Shown: positions 1 through 7,280 of the stretch, piece after piece | How the letters are laid out: the number at the start of each line of letters is the position of its first letter | Position numbering within the stretch: the first letter of the stretch is position 1 | DNA from: JALTBU01 sp964410645 | GTDB taxonomy: Bacteria; Campylobacterota; Campylobacteria; Campylobacterales; Nautiliaceae | Length of the DNA stretch: 21,937 nucleotides | Assembly: GCA_964410645.1 (NCBI GenBank) | Contig: CAYPHV010000021.1 | Location: forward strand, 1-21,937 | Direction: 5' to 3' | Notes under the pieces: generated by a model | Database searches by the model: none | Seen by the model: the letters and a program-made list of their open reading frames with translations, nothing else | What the model was told of the DNA's origin: nothing | Translations under genes and position numbers: made by a program

Positions 1-963
1 AAATTTAATATTAAAAAAGAAAAAAATACAGTTGGAACATTAGTTTTTCCATATCATTCTACACCAAAAAATGATCCCTGGTCACCAAATAAAATACAAG
101 AATATATAAATAAATTAAAAAAATTACCTAAAAAATTTTATCCTATTGTAATATGTGTGTATTTTAGAGATGTACATAAAGGGTATCATAAAATATTTTA
201 TGAAAATGGATTAAATATAACCACAATAGGACATGGCTCAAGATACGACTTTATTCCAAGATTTTATAATATTCTAAAAAAATTTAAATATGTGACATCT
301 GATCAAATAGGTTCATATACTTTTTATGCTTTAGATTTAAAAATACCTTTTTTCTTATACGGAAATAATAAATTAGACAAACATGGTTTAAATAAATTTT
401 TTTTAAAACCTCAAGATTTAATTACAAAAGAGCAAAAACAATTAGTAAAAAAATATCTTGGTAATTCTTATAATAGAAATAATAAATTTTATATTACTAC
501 TATCTTATATAAAGAATGGATTAAATTTCAATACAAATTAATTAAAAGAAATTTTTTTAAATTCTTTTTAGAATATCTATTCCAACCTTCAACATATTTA
601 TATTTAGGAAAAATAGAAGGATATAAAAAAAGATATATTGAATATTTATACCAAAAAATAAATAATATTTTCATTCTTTTTTTCAAAGAAGATATTGAAA
701 ATTTAAAAGAAAATAAAAAGTTTAAATTACAAACACCTAAATTAATTTATATAAACCTTAATTTAAAAAATGATAAAATAGAAGAATTATATTTAAAAAG
801 TCTATTTGAATTTTTATTTGAAAATATAACTAAAAAAGATATTATTATAATTTACAAAACTGCCTTGATAAAAAAAGTTTTAATAAAATTTTATAAAGAA
901 AAATACAAAGTATCACATATTTTTGAAGATTTAATAATAGTAAAAAAGGTAAATTTATGCTAA
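1..963 (+). CDS. Surface-glycan cluster protein, possibly glycosyltransferase-like, 5'-truncated
   Basis: The reading frame is open from the first base of the window, so the gene begins upstream; 320 codons are visible. An internal GTG at 157 is not the start, because conserved-looking sequence (VGTLVFPYHST) lies before it. The protein has alternating short beta strands and basic helices, with a stretch TSDQIGSYTFYALDLKIPFF followed by LYG near visible residues 100-120. From memory, similar stretches occur in uncharacterised proteins of Campylobacterota capsule and O-antigen loci, and the pattern suggests a GT-B-like sugar-binding fold. There is no signal peptide in the visible part. The last 7 bases overlap the following glycosyltransferase gene, so the two are probably translationally coupled. 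G+C is extremely low. The family assignment is inference; function unknown. Confidence 0.6.
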   Translation, partial: KFNIKKEKNTVGTLVFPYHSTPKNDPWSPNKIQEYINKLKKLPKKFYPIVICVYFRDVHKGYHKIFYENGLNITTIGHGSRYDFIPRFYNILKKFKYVTSDQIGSYTFYALDLKIPFFLYGNNKLDKHGLNKFFLKPQDLITKEQKQLVKKYLGNSYNRNNKFYITTILYKEWIKFQYKLIKRNFFKFFLEYLFQPSTYLYLGKIEGYKKRYIEYLYQKINNIFILFFKEDIENLKENKKFKLQTPKLIYINLNLKNDKIEELYLKSLFEFLFENITKKDIIIIYKTALIKKVLIKFYKEKYKVSHIFEDLIIVKKVNLC

Positions 964-1895
964 TTTCAATAATTATGGACAATTATAATTATGCTTCTTT
1001 CATAAAAGAAGCTATTGAGAGTGTTTTAAATCAAACTTATCAAAATTTTGAGCTTATAATAGTAGATGACGGTAGTACCGATAATTCAAGAAACATTATT
1101 GAAAATTATGCTAATAAAGATAAGAGAATCAAACCCATATTTAAAAGAAATGAAGGACAAGCAAGTGCATTTAATGAAGGCTTTAAACATTGTAAAGGAA
1201 AAATAATTTGTTTTCTTGATAGCGATGATAAATTTAAACCTAAAAAATTAGAAAAAGTAATAGAAACTTATCAAAAAGGATACGAATATATAATAAATGA
1301 TTATGAATTAATTGGAAATACTAAATCTGATTTTAATATTTACTATCCTTATGGAGGTTTTAATCAATTTTTAGTTTATTACCTTTCAATATTCACAGGA
1401 AGTACTACTTCTAATATAAGTATCTCAAAAAAATTAGCAAACAATATTTTTCCAATAAAAAAAGAAAGCTTTTTTAAAATACGCGCTGATGATGTAATAG
1501 TTTTTGGAGCTAGTTTAATGAGTGAAATGTATTTTATAGAAGATGAACTTACAGAATATAGAATTCATGGAAAAAATTTATTTACTTGTAATTATAAAAA
1601 AATAACTTTTTCTGAAAAATATTATAGATATCTTGTAATAAATCAAGTAAAAAAAGAATTTTTAAATAAATTAAATATCGATAAAAGTTTTTTCGAAAAT
1701 GTTTATAATCTTTATGCAGAATTCACAACAAAGCATATAATTGATAAACATATTTTAAAAATTTATTTAAAAATTTTATTTTTTGAAATAAATGCACCAT
1801 TAATTAAAAAAATTGATATTGCAAACAAATTAATATTCCATTATTTAAAATTTAGAAACAAAAAATTTAAACCTAAAAAAAGAATTCATTTTTAA
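957..1895 (+). CDS. Family 2 glycosyltransferase (GT-A fold)
   Basis: A 312-residue protein with the hallmarks of GT2 enzymes. The N-terminal strand-helix start is MLISIIMDNYNYASFIKEAI. The nucleotide-binding VDDGSTDNS is at about 36-44, and the metal-binding DxD-type FLDSDD is at 86-91. An acidic RADD at 176-179 is followed by YRIHGKN near 201-207, an ending often seen in this class. It should transfer a sugar from a nucleotide-sugar donor to a growing surface glycan at the cytoplasmic face of the membrane. The acceptor and donor cannot be read from the sequence. The ATG start is preceded by AAAAAAGGT and lies inside the end of the upstream gene (7-base overlap). A 14-base gap separates it from the radical SAM gene. 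It is strongly AT-rich with many Lys, Ile and Asn codons. Confidence 0.9.
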   Translation: MLISIIMDNYNYASFIKEAIESVLNQTYQNFELIIVDDGSTDNSRNIIENYANKDKRIKPIFKRNEGQASAFNEGFKHCKGKIICFLDSDDKFKPKKLEKVIETYQKGYEYIINDYELIGNTKSDFNIYYPYGGFNQFLVYYLSIFTGSTTSNISISKKLANNIFPIKKESFFKIRADDVIVFGASLMSEMYFIEDELTEYRIHGKNLFTCNYKKITFSEKYYRYLVINQVKKEFLNKLNIDKSFFENVYNLYAEFTTKHIIDKHILKIYLKILFFEINAPLIKKIDIANKLIFHYLKFRNKKFKPKKRIHF

Positions 1896-1909
1896 AAAAA
1901 GGAAATAAA

Positions 1910-3015
1910 ATGACCTTAGAAGAAGCAAGAGAAATTTATTTTTATAAAGACAGAAAAAAAGAAAGTTTAACATTCACAAAAAAAAGAACTCTTACAAAAA
2001 GAGGAGTTGTATGGCTTGGACAAACATGTAATTTAAATTGTTACTTTTGTTATTTTAAAGACAAGATTAACAATAAAGAACATCCTGAACATGCTTTTAT
2101 GAGTTTAGAAAAAGCAAAAAAAATCATGCATACATTAAGATATGTTTATGCAAATAATGCAGTGGATATTCAAGGGGGAGAGCCTACAATATATCCTCAC
2201 ATTTTTGAATTAATTGAATATTGCAATANNNNNNNNNNNNNNNNNNNNNNNNNNNNNNNNNNNNNNNNNNNNNNNNNNNNNNNNNNNNNNNNNNNNNNNN
2301 NNNNNNNNNNNNNNNNNNNNNNNNNNNNACAGGAGCTAGGGTTGTTAATTTTATAGCATTTAATCCTTTTGCGGATCAACAGGGAAAAAGAGATTTAACA
2401 GATGTGCCAAAATACAGTGATTTAAAAGAAAATTTACAAAAAGCAATTGATTTATTAGAAAAAAATAGCATTGAAGTAAATGTTAGATATTTTCCTATTT
2501 GTATGTTAGACGAACCTTATAGGAAAAATATATATAATTTCCAACAACTCCCATATGATCACCATGAATGGGATTACAATTCTTGGAGCTGGACAACAAG
2601 ATTTAATCAAAAAACAAATTCTGACAAATTAGACAAACCTGTGCCTATTCTACTTTATAATTTAAACGAATATAATGGAATTGATTTTAGTGAATGGAGC
2701 AAATACGGGACTAAAAAACATTATTATAAAGATGCAAGTGATTACGATATATTTAAATTAATGTTAAAATTATTTAGTGCCGATGTACCAAAAAAACTTT
2801 TATATAAAAACAACGCAAAATTAAGAGTCGAAAAACATACAGGTTATAAAAAATGCGATATTTGCAAAAATTGCGATATTGCAGATATTTGCGATGGATT
2901 TCACGGAGATTATGCAGAAGTTTTTGGAATGAACAAGGCAAAAGCAATTAAAATAGGGAAAAAAATAACAGACCCTAAATTTTACATAAAACATCAAGCA
3001 AAGGATATATATTGA
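1910..3015 (+). CDS. Radical SAM protein with C-terminal cysteine cluster, interrupted by assembly gap
   Basis: The N-terminal part (ATG 1910, with AAAAAGGAAATAAA just before it) carries the radical SAM iron-sulfur motif CNLNCYFC at residues 40-47 (Cys 40, 44, 47) and the SAM-binding QGGEP at 88-92. The run of 100 Ns (2229-2328) removes the middle of the core. The downstream part resumes with TGARVVNFIAFNPF and ends with a Cys-rich segment, CDICKNCDIADIC (from 2854), resembling an auxiliary or SPASM-type iron-sulfur site. The two parts are in different frames across exactly 100 Ns, as expected for a placeholder gap rather than a true frameshift. The stop overlaps the TTG start of the next gene (TTGA). 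The setting implies radical modification of a sugar, lipid carrier or small precursor of the surface glycan; substrate unknown. Confidence 0.8.
2229..2328. other. Assembly gap (100 Ns)
   Basis: Exactly 100 unresolved bases inside the radical SAM coding region. The round number suggests a scaffolding placeholder of unknown true size. Only about 34 codons would fit. The distance between the QGGEP motif and the late core strand (VNFIAFNPF) in radical SAM enzymes is usually clearly longer, so the missing stretch is probably a few hundred bases. Confidence 0.97.
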
Positions 3016-3935
3016 AAAAAATTTTAATAGCAGGCGGTGCAGGATTCATTGGAAGTCATTTATGTAACAAACTTATAAAAGATAATTTTATATATTGTAT
3101 AGACAATTTTTTGACAGGAAATATAAACAATATACAACATTTACTGAATAAACCTAATTTTAAGTTAATTAATCATAACATAATTAATCCAATTGATTTA
3201 AAAGTTGATGAAATATATAATTTAGCTTGCCCTGCATCTCCCAAAAAATATTTTCGGCATCCAATAGAAACATTAAAAACATCTTTTATAGGAACACTAA
3301 ATTTATTAGAACTAACGGAAAAAAACAACGCAAAATTTTTACAGGCATCCACTAGTGAAATATACGGTGATCCTTTAATGCACCCTCAAAAAGAAGATTA
3401 TTATGGTAACGTCAACCCTATCGGACCCAGAGCATGCTATGATGAGGGCAAACGATGTGCTGAAACCTTATGTATAAATTTTAAAAAAACAAAAAATCTT
3501 GACATTAAAATAATAAGAATTTTTAATACATACGGACCGAATATGGATGTAAACGACGGCAGAGTTATTAGTAATTTTATTGTTCAAGCATTAACAAATC
3601 AAGATATCACCATTTATGGAAACGGAAAACAAACACGAAGTTTTTGTTATATAGACGATTTAATAAATGGCATTATAAAAATGATGAATTCAAATTATTC
3701 AGGACCTGTTAATTTAGGAAATCCGGAAGAATACACAATTTTGGATATTGCCAAAAAAATAATAATACTCACAAATTCTAAAAGCAATATAATTTTTCTT
3801 CCAAAACAAAAAGATGATCCTAAAAAAAGAAAACCTAATATTACCCTTGTAAAAGAAAAATTAAACTGGGCTCCAACTATTCCGTTAAAAAAAGGATTAA
3901 AAAAAACCATTGAATATTTAAAAGATAAAATTTGA
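3012..3935 (+). CDS. uxs: UDP-glucuronate decarboxylase (UDP-xylose synthase), extended SDR family
   Basis: Decarboxylates UDP-glucuronate to UDP-xylose in the cytoplasm, supplying xylose units or a UDP-pentose precursor. The 307-residue protein has the NAD-binding GGAGFIG (8-14), NLACPASP (70-77), STSEIYGDP (113-121) with the acidic residue expected in this subfamily, and the catalytic YDEGK (143-147). It continues with RIFNTYGP (169-176), QTRSFCY (207-213) and NLGNPEEYTIL (234-244), all characteristic of UXS rather than UDP-glucose 4-epimerase. The start is TTG at 3012, preceded by AAGGA with six-base spacing and followed directly by the conserved KKILIAGGAG, with no nearby ATG. It overlaps the radical SAM stop by four bases. 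UXS identity is strong; the fate of the UDP-xylose is inferred from the cluster. Confidence 0.9.
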   Translation: MKKILIAGGAGFIGSHLCNKLIKDNFIYCIDNFLTGNINNIQHLLNKPNFKLINHNIINPIDLKVDEIYNLACPASPKKYFRHPIETLKTSFIGTLNLLELTEKNNAKFLQASTSEIYGDPLMHPQKEDYYGNVNPIGPRACYDEGKRCAETLCINFKKTKNLDIKIIRIFNTYGPNMDVNDGRVISNFIVQALTNQDITIYGNGKQTRSFCYIDDLINGIIKMMNSNYSGPVNLGNPEEYTILDIAKKIIILTNSKSNIIFLPKQKDDPKKRKPNITLVKEKLNWAPTIPLKKGLKKTIEYLKDKI

Positions 3936-4996
3936 ATATTTTAATTGATTTAGATATGGCAAAATGGGCTTTATTCTTTATTCCTATAATCAAACAATTA
4001 AAAAAAAAAGATATTAAAGTTATTGTAACTTCCAGAGGAGGATATGGTTATAACGAATTAAACGAAATATTGGATTTGCATCATATAAAATATATTTCTA
4101 TCGGAGAATATGGCGGAATAAGCTTAGAAGGAAAACTTAATGCAAGTATTAACAGACAAAAAGATTTAATAAAAATAATAAAAAAATTTAATGTTAAAAA
4201 AGTTATCAGTGGAAGTGTTGTTGATATAAGCAGAGTTGGCTTTGGTCTGGGAATTGAAGTTATAAATTTTTACGATATGCCTATTAAAGGACATACTAGC
4301 AATTTAAAATCAGCTCTTCCGCAAATTAAATTATCACTTCCCCTTTCAACTAAAGTATTTAAACCTTTTGTAGTTCCAGATGAAATATATTTAAGACTGG
4401 GCTTAGCAAAAGATCAAATTTTTGAATACAATTTTATTGATCCATTAATCTGGCTAAAAGATTTTAAATTCAATAAAAATTATATTGAAAAAATTTATCA
4501 AAAATATAATATAAATAGAAGCAAATTCACTATAGTGATTAGAGAAGAAGAATATAAAGCTGGTTACGTTAATAAAAAATATCCTTTTCTTTATGAAACA
4601 ATACCGGAAATTTATAAAAAATATAATGCAAATATTATTATAATTCCAAGATATGAAAGTAAATATTTAAAAAAAGAATTTCCTTTTGCACATATTTTAG
4701 AAGAAAAAATATTTTTGCAGCATCTGTTAAAAGATGCCGATTTGTTTATTGGAGGCGGTGGCACTATAAATACAGAAAGTTGTTTTTTGGGAACTCAGAC
4801 TATTTCAACCAGAAGTTTTATAAGCCATTATGACAAATGGCAAATCGATAATAAATTAATGCTTTGGACAAATAATAAAACCGATTTATTAAAATATATA
4901 AAATTAGCCTATAATAAAAAAATTAAACCCAATCTAAAAGCAATAGCAAAAATGAAGGTAAACATTGAAGACATTACAAACGAAATTTTAAAATAA
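3932..4996 (+). CDS. DUF354 family protein, putative GT-B glycosyltransferase
   Basis: A 354-residue protein matching the DUF354 pattern as I know it. It begins NILIDLDMAKWALFF (2-16) and continues with SRGGYGYNELNEIL (34-47) and GEYGGISLEGKL (58-69). The C-terminal glycine-rich loop IGGGGTINTE (273-282) resembles the donor-binding part of GT-B enzymes such as the MurG and WecB class. It probably acts in assembly of the surface glycan; the reaction is unknown. The start is TTG at 3932 in a TTGA overlap with the UXS stop. The next in-frame ATG (3956) would remove the first beta strand. The ribosome binding site is poor, so coupling to UXS translation is likely. A run of ten A bases (4000-4009) lies at codons 23-26. 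The stop is only four bases from the convergent infA stop. Confidence 0.8.
   Translation: MNILIDLDMAKWALFFIPIIKQLKKKDIKVIVTSRGGYGYNELNEILDLHHIKYISIGEYGGISLEGKLNASINRQKDLIKIIKKFNVKKVISGSVVDISRVGFGLGIEVINFYDMPIKGHTSNLKSALPQIKLSLPLSTKVFKPFVVPDEIYLRLGLAKDQIFEYNFIDPLIWLKDFKFNKNYIEKIYQKYNINRSKFTIVIREEEYKAGYVNKKYPFLYETIPEIYKKYNANIIIIPRYESKYLKKEFPFAHILEEKIFLQHLLKDADLFIGGGGTINTESCFLGTQTISTRSFISHYDKWQIDNKLMLWTNNKTDLLKYIKLAYNKKIKPNLKAIAKMKVNIEDITNEILK
4000..4009 (+). repeat. A10 homopolymer inside the DUF354 gene
   Basis: Ten consecutive A bases span the end of a Leu codon and three Lys codons (residues about 23-26). It is the longest homopolymer I found inside a coding region of this window. Such tracts near the 5' end of surface-glycan genes can slip during replication or transcription and give off-frame products. 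The present length keeps the frame open. Confidence 0.85.
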
Positions 4997-5000
4997 ACGC

Positions 5001-5219
5001 TTATTTATATCTGTATGTAATTCTGCCTTTATCCAAACTGTATGGATTTATTTCAACTTTTACTTTATCCCCCGGGACAATTTTAATATAATTCATTCTG
5101 ATTTTTCCTGATATATGACATAAAACTTCTTTATTTAAGTCGTCTAATTTTACTTTAAACATTGCATTAGGTAAAGCGTCCACCACTTTACCTTCTATTT
5201 CTAAAACGTCTTTTCCCAT
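5001..5219 (-). CDS. infA: Translation initiation factor IF-1
   Basis: A 72-residue S1/OB-fold protein that binds the A site of the 30S subunit during initiation together with IF-2 and IF-3. The whole length matches the family: the acidic N-terminus, EGKVVDALPNAMFKVKL, CHISGKIRMNYIKI, PGDKVKVE, and the ending GRITYRYK. Its ATG shares the final A of the map stop (TAATG), so it is coupled to map. It is the last gene of the leftward ribosomal operon here. In most relatives rpmJ and rpsM follow, but here the next DNA is the convergent DUF354 gene, four bases away, and no terminator hairpin fits between them. Confidence 0.97.
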   Translation of the reverse strand: MGKDVLEIEGKVVDALPNAMFKVKLDDLNKEVLCHISGKIRMNYIKIVPGDKVKVEINPYSLDKGRITYRYK

Positions 5220-5977
5220 TAATTCTCCTCTGTTAATATTATTGGTTTATTGTTTAAAACTGCAATTTGATGTTCGTAGTGCACACCAATATCCAAATCA
5301 TCACAATAAACGTCCCATCCATTTTCTCCAGAAACAGGCTCTCCGCTTCTTTGACAAACCATTGGTTCCAAACAAAAAACATGCCCGTTTTTCACTTTTT
5401 CACCCTGATTCGGTTTTCCTTCCACATAATTAAGTATTTGAGGCTCTTCGTGCGGTTTTCTGCCTATTCCATGTCCGCTGTAACCTTTAAGAGGCACATA
5501 TCCGTGAGATGTTATATAATCTTCTATAAGTTTACTTATCTGTTTATATCTCATACCGGGTTTTATATGCTCGATTGCATGATACAAAGCGCCTCTTGTT
5601 ATATCGATCATTTTCTGATATTTTGGTTCAATTTTTCCAATACCCATTGTAATTGCCGCATCTCCATACCATCCGTCTATTTCTGCCCCTACATCAAAAC
5701 CTACTACTTCACCTTCTTTCAAAGGTTTATCATCAGGTATTCCATGGATTACCACACTGTCCCTGCTGATACAAACAGCATTCGGAAAACCGTATAAACC
5801 TTTAAAAGAAGGCCTTCCGCCGTTACTTCTAATAAAATCTTCAGCCATTTTGTCTAATTCTACAGGAGTTAACCCCGGCTTTGCATTTTCTCTTAATAAT
5901 CTTAATGTCTTTCCTACGAGTTTTGCAGGAATTTTTATTTTTTCTATTTCTTTTGGTTTTTTAATTATTACAGCCAT
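5219..5977 (-). CDS. map: Methionine aminopeptidase, type I
   Basis: Removes the initiator Met from nascent proteins whose second residue is small; cytosolic and usually essential. The 252-residue length is standard for type Ia. The active-site set is complete: His78 (VIHGIP), Asp95 (GFDVG), Asp106 (YGDAA), His169 (SGHGIG), Glu204 (CLEPM) and Glu235 (YEHQIAV), which matches the metal ligands and catalytic His of the E. coli enzyme. The start is ATG at 5977 with AAGGA upstream. It follows secY after 39 bases, a gap that holds a hairpin over the secY stop. The secY-map-infA order is common in bacteria. Its stop overlaps the infA start by one base. Confidence 0.97.
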   Translation of the reverse strand: MAVIIKKPKEIEKIKIPAKLVGKTLRLLRENAKPGLTPVELDKMAEDFIRSNGGRPSFKGLYGFPNAVCISRDSVVIHGIPDDKPLKEGEVVGFDVGAEIDGWYGDAAITMGIGKIEPKYQKMIDITRGALYHAIEHIKPGMRYKQISKLIEDYITSHGYVPLKGYSGHGIGRKPHEEPQILNYVEGKPNQGEKVKNGHVFCLEPMVCQRSGEPVSGENGWDVYCDDLDIGVHYEHQIAVLNNKPIILTEEN

Positions 5978-6009
5978 AATTTTTTCCTTCTTGTTTTAGT
6001 ATTTATTAA

Positions 6010-6028
6010 AAAGGGGTTAAAACCCTTT
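6010..6028 (-). terminator. Hairpin over the secY stop codon, possible weak terminator
   Basis: Read on the minus strand, AAAGGG (6028-6023), loop TTTTAAC (6022-6016, containing the secY TAA) and CCCTTT (6015-6010) form a six-pair stem, directly followed by TTAATAAAT. The T run is short (five), so it may only attenuate transcription into map-infA. No convincing separate promoter was seen in the 39-base gap, so complete termination would leave map and infA unexpressed unless a promoter lies inside secY. Confidence 0.45.
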
Positions 6029-7276
6029 GACTGATAAAGTATCATATTTTTGCATTGTAAGCTGTGCTTGTATTTTTCTCATTGTATCTATTGCAACCTG
6101 AACCACAATAAGAACCGCTGTTCCGCCAAAATAAAAATTAATTCCTACAAATTTAACCAAAAGCCACGGTAAAATTGTGATTAAGCCCAAATACATAGCA
6201 CCCCAAAAAGTCAGTCTGTTTGCAACTCCGTTTAAAAATTTACTGGTTTGTTTACCCGGTCTAATTCCTGGGATAAAACCACCTTGTTTTTTAAGATTTT
6301 CTGCAATTTCTTTTGCGTTAAAAACAATACTTGTATAAAAATAGGCAAAAAAGATAACGAATATCAAAATTAATGCATGATACAAATAACCGTTTGGATT
6401 TAAAATATCTCTTATTTGTATTAAAACAGAATTATGAACACTGCTTAATATTGTAAGAGGAAACATCAAAATAGCACTTGCAAAAATTGGAGGAATAACT
6501 CCACTTATATTCACTTTTACAGGAATATAATTCATAATTCTTTTAAATCGGTTCTGCATCAAAACTTTTTTTTGATAAGAAATCGGAACCCTTCTTTCTG
6601 CAAGTTCCACATAAATAATAAATGTAATAGTAACAACAACAATAAACAATACGAATAATAATCCTATTATGCTAAGTTCCCCTACATCTACCAAATTTAA
6701 CGTCCCCACGAAAGCACTTGGAATCCTGCTGACGATACCTGCAAAAATAATTAAGCTTATACCGTTTCCTATGCCTCTGTCTGTAATTTGTTCACCAACC
6801 CATACAAGAAACATTGTTCCCGCGGTCATGGTAATAGCTGTTAAAATAACAAAAGTGGTAGTATTGATCATAACTGCACTCTCGCCTCCCCGTCCTGTAA
6901 GAGAACTAAGGCCTATTCCAATACCAATTGATTGAATAAAAGCTATCGCAACAGTGGAATATTTGATTATTTTTAAATATTTTTGAAAGCCCTGAGAATC
7001 TTTTTTAAGCTCTCCAAGACTAGGAAAAGTAGCCGCAAGCAATTCCAGAATAATTGAAGCGGTAATATAAGGCATAACTCCCAAAGCAATAATACTCATT
7101 CTTTTAACCGCATTACCGCTAAACATATTAAGCATACCGAACGCATCGTGCTGATGCATACTGAAAAAATCTTTAATAACATCCAAATTTACCCCAGGAA
7201 CAGGCACATATGCCAATATTCTATATATGAAAAGAAAACCCATGGTAATTAAAACTTTTTTAGCTAACGGATTCAT
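6017..7276 (-). CDS. secY: Protein translocase subunit SecY
   Basis: The channel subunit of the SecYEG translocon in the inner membrane, passing unfolded precursors to the periplasm and inserting membrane proteins. The 419 residues contain about ten hydrophobic spans. Recognisable segments are FLFIYRILAYVPVPGV near residues 14-29 (first span), MLNMFSGNAVKRMSIIALG with the plug region after it, GIGNGISLIIFAG before mid-protein, and KKQGGFIPGIRPGKQT in the large cytoplasmic loop near the ribosome and SecA contact. The last is strongly conserved. It follows rplO after four bases and is the usual spc-operon position. Its stop codon lies in the loop of a hairpin. The N-terminus is short, as in related epsilonproteobacterial SecY. 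Confidence 0.97.
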   Translation of the reverse strand: MNPLAKKVLITMGFLFIYRILAYVPVPGVNLDVIKDFFSMHQHDAFGMLNMFSGNAVKRMSIIALGVMPYITASIILELLAATFPSLGELKKDSQGFQKYLKIIKYSTVAIAFIQSIGIGIGLSSLTGRGGESAVMINTTTFVILTAITMTAGTMFLVWVGEQITDRGIGNGISLIIFAGIVSRIPSAFVGTLNLVDVGELSIIGLLFVLFIVVVTITFIIYVELAERRVPISYQKKVLMQNRFKRIMNYIPVKVNISGVIPPIFASAILMFPLTILSSVHNSVLIQIRDILNPNGYLYHALILIFVIFFAYFYTSIVFNAKEIAENLKKQGGFIPGIRPGKQTSKFLNGVANRLTFWGAMYLGLITILPWLLVKFVGINFYFGGTAVLIVVQVAIDTMRKIQAQLTMQKYDTLSVKGF

Positions 7277-7280
7277 ACCC

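Noticed and set aside
157..159. GTG at 157 as the start of the first gene
   Set aside because: The frame is open to base 1 and the upstream residues look like part of the same protein, so the gene is truncated by the window edge.
2197..2379. Small minus-strand open frame across the N gap
   Set aside because: Most of it is Ns and it lies antisense to the radical SAM gene.
2854..2900. Repeated TGCGATAT-like units as a DNA repeat element
   Set aside because: They are explained by the repeated Cys-Asp-Ile codons of the C-terminal cysteine cluster.
5267..5797. Long plus-strand open frame opposite map (and many similar ones opposite the ribosomal genes and secY)
   Set aside because: They lie antisense to strongly conserved genes, have atypical Cys/His/Phe-rich composition and no plausible ribosome binding site or neighbour logic.
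5978..6009. Independent promoter for map-infA in the secY-map gap
   Set aside because: No -35/-10 pair with suitable spacing was found; only AT-rich sequence and the ribosome binding site are seen.
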